Below are positions 7,157-10,466 of a stretch of DNA of 10,466 bases, piece by piece. The notes beneath the pieces were generated by a model. The model worked only from the letters and a program-made list of their open reading frames with translations, had not been told where the DNA came from and searched no databases. The stretch's first letter is position 1. Every line of letters begins with the position of its first letter. The stretch spans positions 1-10,466 of the forward strand of contig QMOL01000070.1 in the NCBI GenBank assembly GCA_003648225.1, read 5' to 3'. The stretch is from Chlamydiota bacterium (GTDB taxonomy: Bacteria; Auribacterota; UBA3054; B51-G9). A program made the position numbers and the translations under genes.

Positions 7157-8086
7157 ATGTTGAAAGAAATTGATATTACATGGATTTTATTCGCGGGAAT
7201 TCTTTCTTTGCTTTTTCTTGTTTCCATTGTTGGTCAAATTTTCAAACAAATGGTTTCAAATGAAAAAATGTCTGCAATGGTAAAAGTTTTTAATGAACGT
7301 GTCGGGCTTTGGTGGGCTATGTGCGGTGTGTTTACTGTGGCCGCTTTCACAGGCGGGCTTGGTTCTATTATTGTTTTCGGTTTAACTTCTTTTCTGCTGT
7401 TACGTGAATTTATAACAATAACTCCTACACGAAAAGGCGATCATCACACTTTGTTTTGGGTCTTTTTCATTATTCTTCCTCTGCAATATTTTTTCCTGTT
7501 GCGCGATTGGTATGGAATGTTTATTATTCTGATCCCGGTTTACGCTTTTCTGTTTATCCCTCTTCGAATTGCTATTACAGGAGAAACCCATGGTTTCATG
7601 GAGCGAACCGCGAAAATTCAATGGGCATTGATGATTTGTATTTACTGTATCAGTCATGCCCCCGCTCTTTTGAAAGTGGATTTTCCAGGCGAACCTAAAA
7701 TGGGTCTTCGACTCTTGCTTTTTCTTTGTCTGATTGTACAAACAAATGACATCACTCAACGAGTTTTTAGTTACGTGCATAGAAATAATGGCGCTAAATT
7801 AGTCGCCGGGTTAGTTGTATCAACAATTCTCGGGGCAAGTCTGTGGTGGGCAACTCCTTTCTCTATTCTCCAATCGGCTGCAATGGCTGCTCTTATTGTT
7901 TTTATGGGAACCGCCGGCAATTTTTGTTATGCGGCAATGGTGCAAGACAGAAACAAACCCGGGGTTGTAGTTGTCCAAACACGGCAAAATGTAACAGAAA
8001 GAGTTATCTCACTTTGTTTTGCAGCACCTGTTTTCTTTCATATCGCAAGATATTATTTTACAAATCGCCCACCAATAGCTTTTTAA
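7157..8086 (+). CDS. YnbB-like CdsA homolog lacking the catalytic signature (probable pseudoenzyme)
   Basis: The 309-residue membrane protein follows the YnbB/CdsA (COG4589-type) family closely through its first two thirds: LREFITITPTRKGDH at 82-96, DWYGMF at 117-122, ERTAKIQWALMICIYC at 149-164, SHAPALL at 166-172, and its end SLCFAAPVFFH at 285-295. The active-site parts are gone. After VQTNDITQR (195-202) the SPNKTW motif and about 15 residues are missing. The signature region (259-285) reads AAMVQDRNKPG ... TRQNVTERVIS, losing KR, KD, HGG and D-R-x-D. The frame is open throughout and the flanks are well kept, so this looks like selected change, not decay. A regulatory or partner role for the intact CdsA is possible. 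GGAGA (7143-7147) lies nine bases before the ATG; the gap to the acyltransferase gene is 22 bases. Confidence 0.8.
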   Translation: MLKEIDITWILFAGILSLLFLVSIVGQIFKQMVSNEKMSAMVKVFNERVGLWWAMCGVFTVAAFTGGLGSIIVFGLTSFLLLREFITITPTRKGDHHTLFWVFFIILPLQYFFLLRDWYGMFIILIPVYAFLFIPLRIAITGETHGFMERTAKIQWALMICIYCISHAPALLKVDFPGEPKMGLRLLLFLCLIVQTNDITQRVFSYVHRNNGAKLVAGLVVSTILGASLWWATPFSILQSAAMAALIVFMGTAGNFCYAAMVQDRNKPGVVVVQTRQNVTERVISLCFAAPVFFHIARYYFTNRPPIAF

Positions 8087-8112
8087 TAATTTATAAAAAT
8101 TAAAAAATATCC

Positions 8113-10245
8113 ATGGATTTAAATTCAACAACTACAATCGTAATTTTATACATTGTCGGAACAATCGTTTTAACAATGCTCATATTTATAGGCGGAAAAA
8201 TATTCAAAATAAAATCAGGGTTTTGGGGGGCTTTAGTTATTTCAGCTGTTTTGTGTGCCGTAAGTCTTGTAGGAATTGAATATTCTAAAGAAACAAAAAA
8301 GAAGGAAATAGCTTCATATCCTGAAAAAGCTAATGAATTATACCTTGAAGCCGAACAATTAATGAATTGGAAAGATACGGATACAAAAACCGTTCAGAAG
8401 AAATACAACAAAGCCAAAGGAAACATTGATTGTATTTTATCTAAATATGCATCGACAGACTTAGCGGAAGAATTAAAAAAACATCAAAAAAAAATAGCCG
8501 GTTATTCTCTCTGGGATTTTTACTCATTTCAAGAAACCATCGCAATATTAATCGAGTATGAGAAAAAAACTAATTGTTATGAAAATCTGCTGCCGTGGGC
8601 ACAAGCCGGTAATTTATCCGGAATAGCCGATTTATATATTACGGTCAAAAACAATAAAAAAGCAAATGAATTATTAGATCAAGTAGTAACGATTTCTGAA
8701 TCCATAGATTTTTCCGAAGATAAAATATATTCTTTACTTAAAATTGCATCGCTATGTATTAAAATCGGGCAGAACGAAAAAGCAGATAAATTATTAAATA
8801 TTGTTCTTGAACAAAATCAGAAAAAAAATAATTTCTATCAAAAGGAACTAACAAAGTCAAGAGTTGCATCAATGTATATAAAAATGCAAGAAAAATCAAA
8901 AGTATTAAATCTGATAAAAACTATTCGAATTCCAAGAATAAAAGTTGCCGTTCTGGGGGAATTAGCAGTTGATTATGCCAAAAGCTCTAATAATATTCCG
9001 GAAAAAATTGTTTTGGACCAAATATTTAATGTCGCAAGTTTGATTTCTGATTCATCAGTTCGTGAATTGGAATTAGATAAAATTCGTTGTAATTATGCCA
9101 GAAACGGAATGAAAAACCATTTTAATATTTCTAATATTATAGAAAAAACAGCAATTGCTGCAAAACAGAATGAGCAGAAATCTATTGTAGAAGAAAAAAT
9201 AAGGAATGCGGATAAAATGCAGCAAAATCATCAAAAAAATGCAACAAATGTCGAAGAAGAAAAAAATGCCGGATTTATTGAGTTTAAGAAAAAATTAGGA
9301 GTTATAGTAAAAAATCTTGATAGCTCTACAAGAAATAAATATACTTCAGAAAAATATGGCGGTGTTCTTATAACAGAATTAAAAGAAGAGAGCTTGTTTA
9401 AACAAGCCGGCGCAGAATTAAATGGTGTTGTTTTTCATGTTGCCGATAGTTATATAAAATCAGAAAAAGATTTTGATGATGCCCTAAAAAAATGTTATAT
9501 GAAAAATGATAATTCCTTTTGTATAATGATGTCAAAAAATAACAGATGTAATGTGTTCCGAATTGCTTACCAAAAGAAAGGCACATTAAAAAAACATATT
9601 AATTCTAACCTGAAAATTAACGGTGATTATTTTTATGGAACTACAGGCAAAGCAACAATCAAACAACTTGGGAAAAAGATAACAATGGAATTAACGGCAT
9701 TGCCTAATTCTGCTCCGGCGCCTCATTATATTTTCAAAGGTTTTCTTGATAGAAATAAAATTACGGGAGCATGGAATTTTACTATCAGGAGAAGTCGTTG
9801 GAAAGAATTTGAAGCTGTTGTAAAACCGGACGGCGAAATAAGAATTTCTAAAATAGATGATAACGAAGGTCACGGGCTGAGAAATCTTGCCATAATGCCA
9901 CTTTCTATTTTGAAAAAAACAAGTGTTTTAAAAAAATATAATACGTCAATCGGTTCATTTATTAAATGTGAAGAAATATTAAAGGTGAATTTAACTGTGT
10001 CGAAAGGTGTTTATGGAGAAACAGAAAAAAGATTCGGCTTGTATATAGCATCAATAGAAACTGATAGTCCACTTGCAAAAGCAGGAGCTCAAGCTGGTGA
10101 TATTATAATTAATGTTGCCGGAAAACAAGTATGGTCAATGGAAAGCTTTGCGTACGCTTTAAATACGGCGTATCAGAAAAACAAAACAGTTTATCTTGTT
10201 GTTAAAAGAGGAAATAAGATGAAATATTTAACTGTTAGATTATAA
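8113..10245 (+). CDS. Large membrane-anchored protein with helical repeats and two PDZ-like domains
   Basis: I recognise domains but not a gene. The 710 residues begin with two hydrophobic helices (about 8-27 and 36-54). A Lys/Glu-rich alpha-helical region (about 60-385) follows, with TPR-like pieces such as LYITVKNNKKANELLDQV (173-190) and IKIGQNEKADKLLNIVL (216-232). A PDZ-like domain lies at about 393-487 (GGVLITEL; its carboxylate loop region is degenerate). A beta-rich region spans about 500-595, and a canonical C-terminal PDZ covers about 622-710 (FGLYIASIETDSPLAKAG, AGDIIINVAGKQV). No HtrA-type Ser protease or other catalytic domain was seen, so it is probably a scaffold. The ATG at 8113 has no Shine-Dalgarno site, only an A-rich leader. 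It lies 26 bases after the lipid operon and looks more AT-rich than it, like the minus-strand genes. Confidence 0.75.
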   Translation: MDLNSTTTIVILYIVGTIVLTMLIFIGGKIFKIKSGFWGALVISAVLCAVSLVGIEYSKETKKKEIASYPEKANELYLEAEQLMNWKDTDTKTVQKKYNKAKGNIDCILSKYASTDLAEELKKHQKKIAGYSLWDFYSFQETIAILIEYEKKTNCYENLLPWAQAGNLSGIADLYITVKNNKKANELLDQVVTISESIDFSEDKIYSLLKIASLCIKIGQNEKADKLLNIVLEQNQKKNNFYQKELTKSRVASMYIKMQEKSKVLNLIKTIRIPRIKVAVLGELAVDYAKSSNNIPEKIVLDQIFNVASLISDSSVRELELDKIRCNYARNGMKNHFNISNIIEKTAIAAKQNEQKSIVEEKIRNADKMQQNHQKNATNVEEEKNAGFIEFKKKLGVIVKNLDSSTRNKYTSEKYGGVLITELKEESLFKQAGAELNGVVFHVADSYIKSEKDFDDALKKCYMKNDNSFCIMMSKNNRCNVFRIAYQKKGTLKKHINSNLKINGDYFYGTTGKATIKQLGKKITMELTALPNSAPAPHYIFKGFLDRNKITGAWNFTIRRSRWKEFEAVVKPDGEIRISKIDDNEGHGLRNLAIMPLSILKKTSVLKKYNTSIGSFIKCEEILKVNLTVSKGVYGETEKRFGLYIASIETDSPLAKAGAQAGDIIINVAGKQVWSMESFAYALNTAYQKNKTVYLVVKRGNKMKYLTVRL

Positions 10246-10466
10246 TAAATAGTCGTCCCTTAAAAAGTCAAATTTTCGGCGATTATAAGGCGATAAAGCG
10301 AAAGCGTATTTTTATACGCCGAGCTGAAATCTTGCCTATTGAGTTAATCAGTTATTAAACAACCGAATTATTCAGTTAATAATTATTTAGTGCCCGACCG
10401 AAAACCCCGTTTTTTTGCAAAATGGGTATTTTGGATGGCAAAGTGATTTTTATTCAAAATTAATGC
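10246..10466. other. Non-coding stretch with small hairpins
   Basis: No convincing gene is seen. A 6-bp hairpin (GCGTAT at 10304-10309, ATACGC at 10314-10319) sits inside a wider pairing of CGGCG (10277-10281) with CGCCG (10317-10321). A second AT-only hairpin pairs AATTATT (10366-10372) with AATAATT (10378-10384). Neither is followed by a clear T-run, so neither is a good intrinsic terminator. Confidence 0.4.

Noticed and set aside
7400..7780. 126-codon minus-strand open frame inside the YnbB-like gene
   Set aside because: It is antisense to a gene with clear family similarity, shows no domain, and has no supporting start signals.
10392..10435. Possible terminator around the AAAACCCC and GGGTATTTT stretch
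   Set aside because: The pairing is only three G-C pairs plus an A/T part with mismatched bulges, and no T-run follows.
10383..10466. Open minus-strand frame of 27 codons running off the right edge (contains FAKKRGFRSG)
   Set aside because: It might be the tail of a gene beyond the window, but it is too short and unrecognised to call.
1..10466. CRISPR array, tRNA, rRNA or transposase
   Set aside because: No regularly spaced repeats, tRNA-like cloverleaf, rRNA sequence or transposase motifs were seen on either strand.

Overview
The window is bacterial: genes are tightly packed, several have clear Shine-Dalgarno sites (GGAGG, AAAGGAG, AGAGGTGA), there is a good -35/-10 promoter, TGA serves as a stop, and the enzymes belong to bacterial phospholipid families. 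The DNA is AT-rich with many A and T homopolymers. Nothing here fixes the phylum. The phospholipid set and a COG1600 iron-sulfur protein suggest a Gram-negative-type (diderm) organism, but that is only an inference.

Left part (33-2838, minus strand). Two adjacent genes encode proteins made of paired TFIIB-type zinc ribbons: three pairs in the upstream gene, one pair in the downstream gene, followed in the downstream protein by a multi-helix membrane domain. The upstream gene stops just after a run of ten A. A 106-codon open frame follows in the +1 frame; it encodes a basic linker and two strong membrane helices, and its TGA lies inside the ribosome binding site of the downstream gene. The upstream protein was therefore probably also membrane-anchored, and the A10 run truncates or switches it.

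Centre (2839-2987). A short divergent control region carries a TTGACA-17-TATTAT promoter to the right, an extended -10 promoter to the left, and a perfect 10-bp dyad overlapping the rightward -10.

Right part (2988-8086, plus strand). Six genes with gaps below 25 bases, or with overlaps, look like one operon: a QueG-like 4Fe-4S protein, an intact CdsA (phosphatidate cytidylyltransferase), a small amidohydrolase, a YnbA-like CDP-alcohol phosphatidyltransferase, a PlsC-type acyltransferase, and a YnbB-like CdsA homolog whose catalytic signature is entirely gone. Together they read as a membrane-lipid module: the acyltransferase could make phosphatidic acid, CdsA would activate it to CDP-diacylglycerol, and the CDP-alcohol transferase would attach an unknown head group. 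The degenerate CdsA and the amidohydrolase are the unexplained parts.

Far right (8113-10466). A 710-residue protein with two N-terminal membrane helices, an alpha-helical repeat region and two PDZ-like domains follows 26 bases after the operon. The last 220 bases hold no convincing gene, only small hairpins. The most interesting points are the frameshift-hidden membrane domain, the dead CdsA paralog beside a live one, and the zinc-ribbon array of unknown function.
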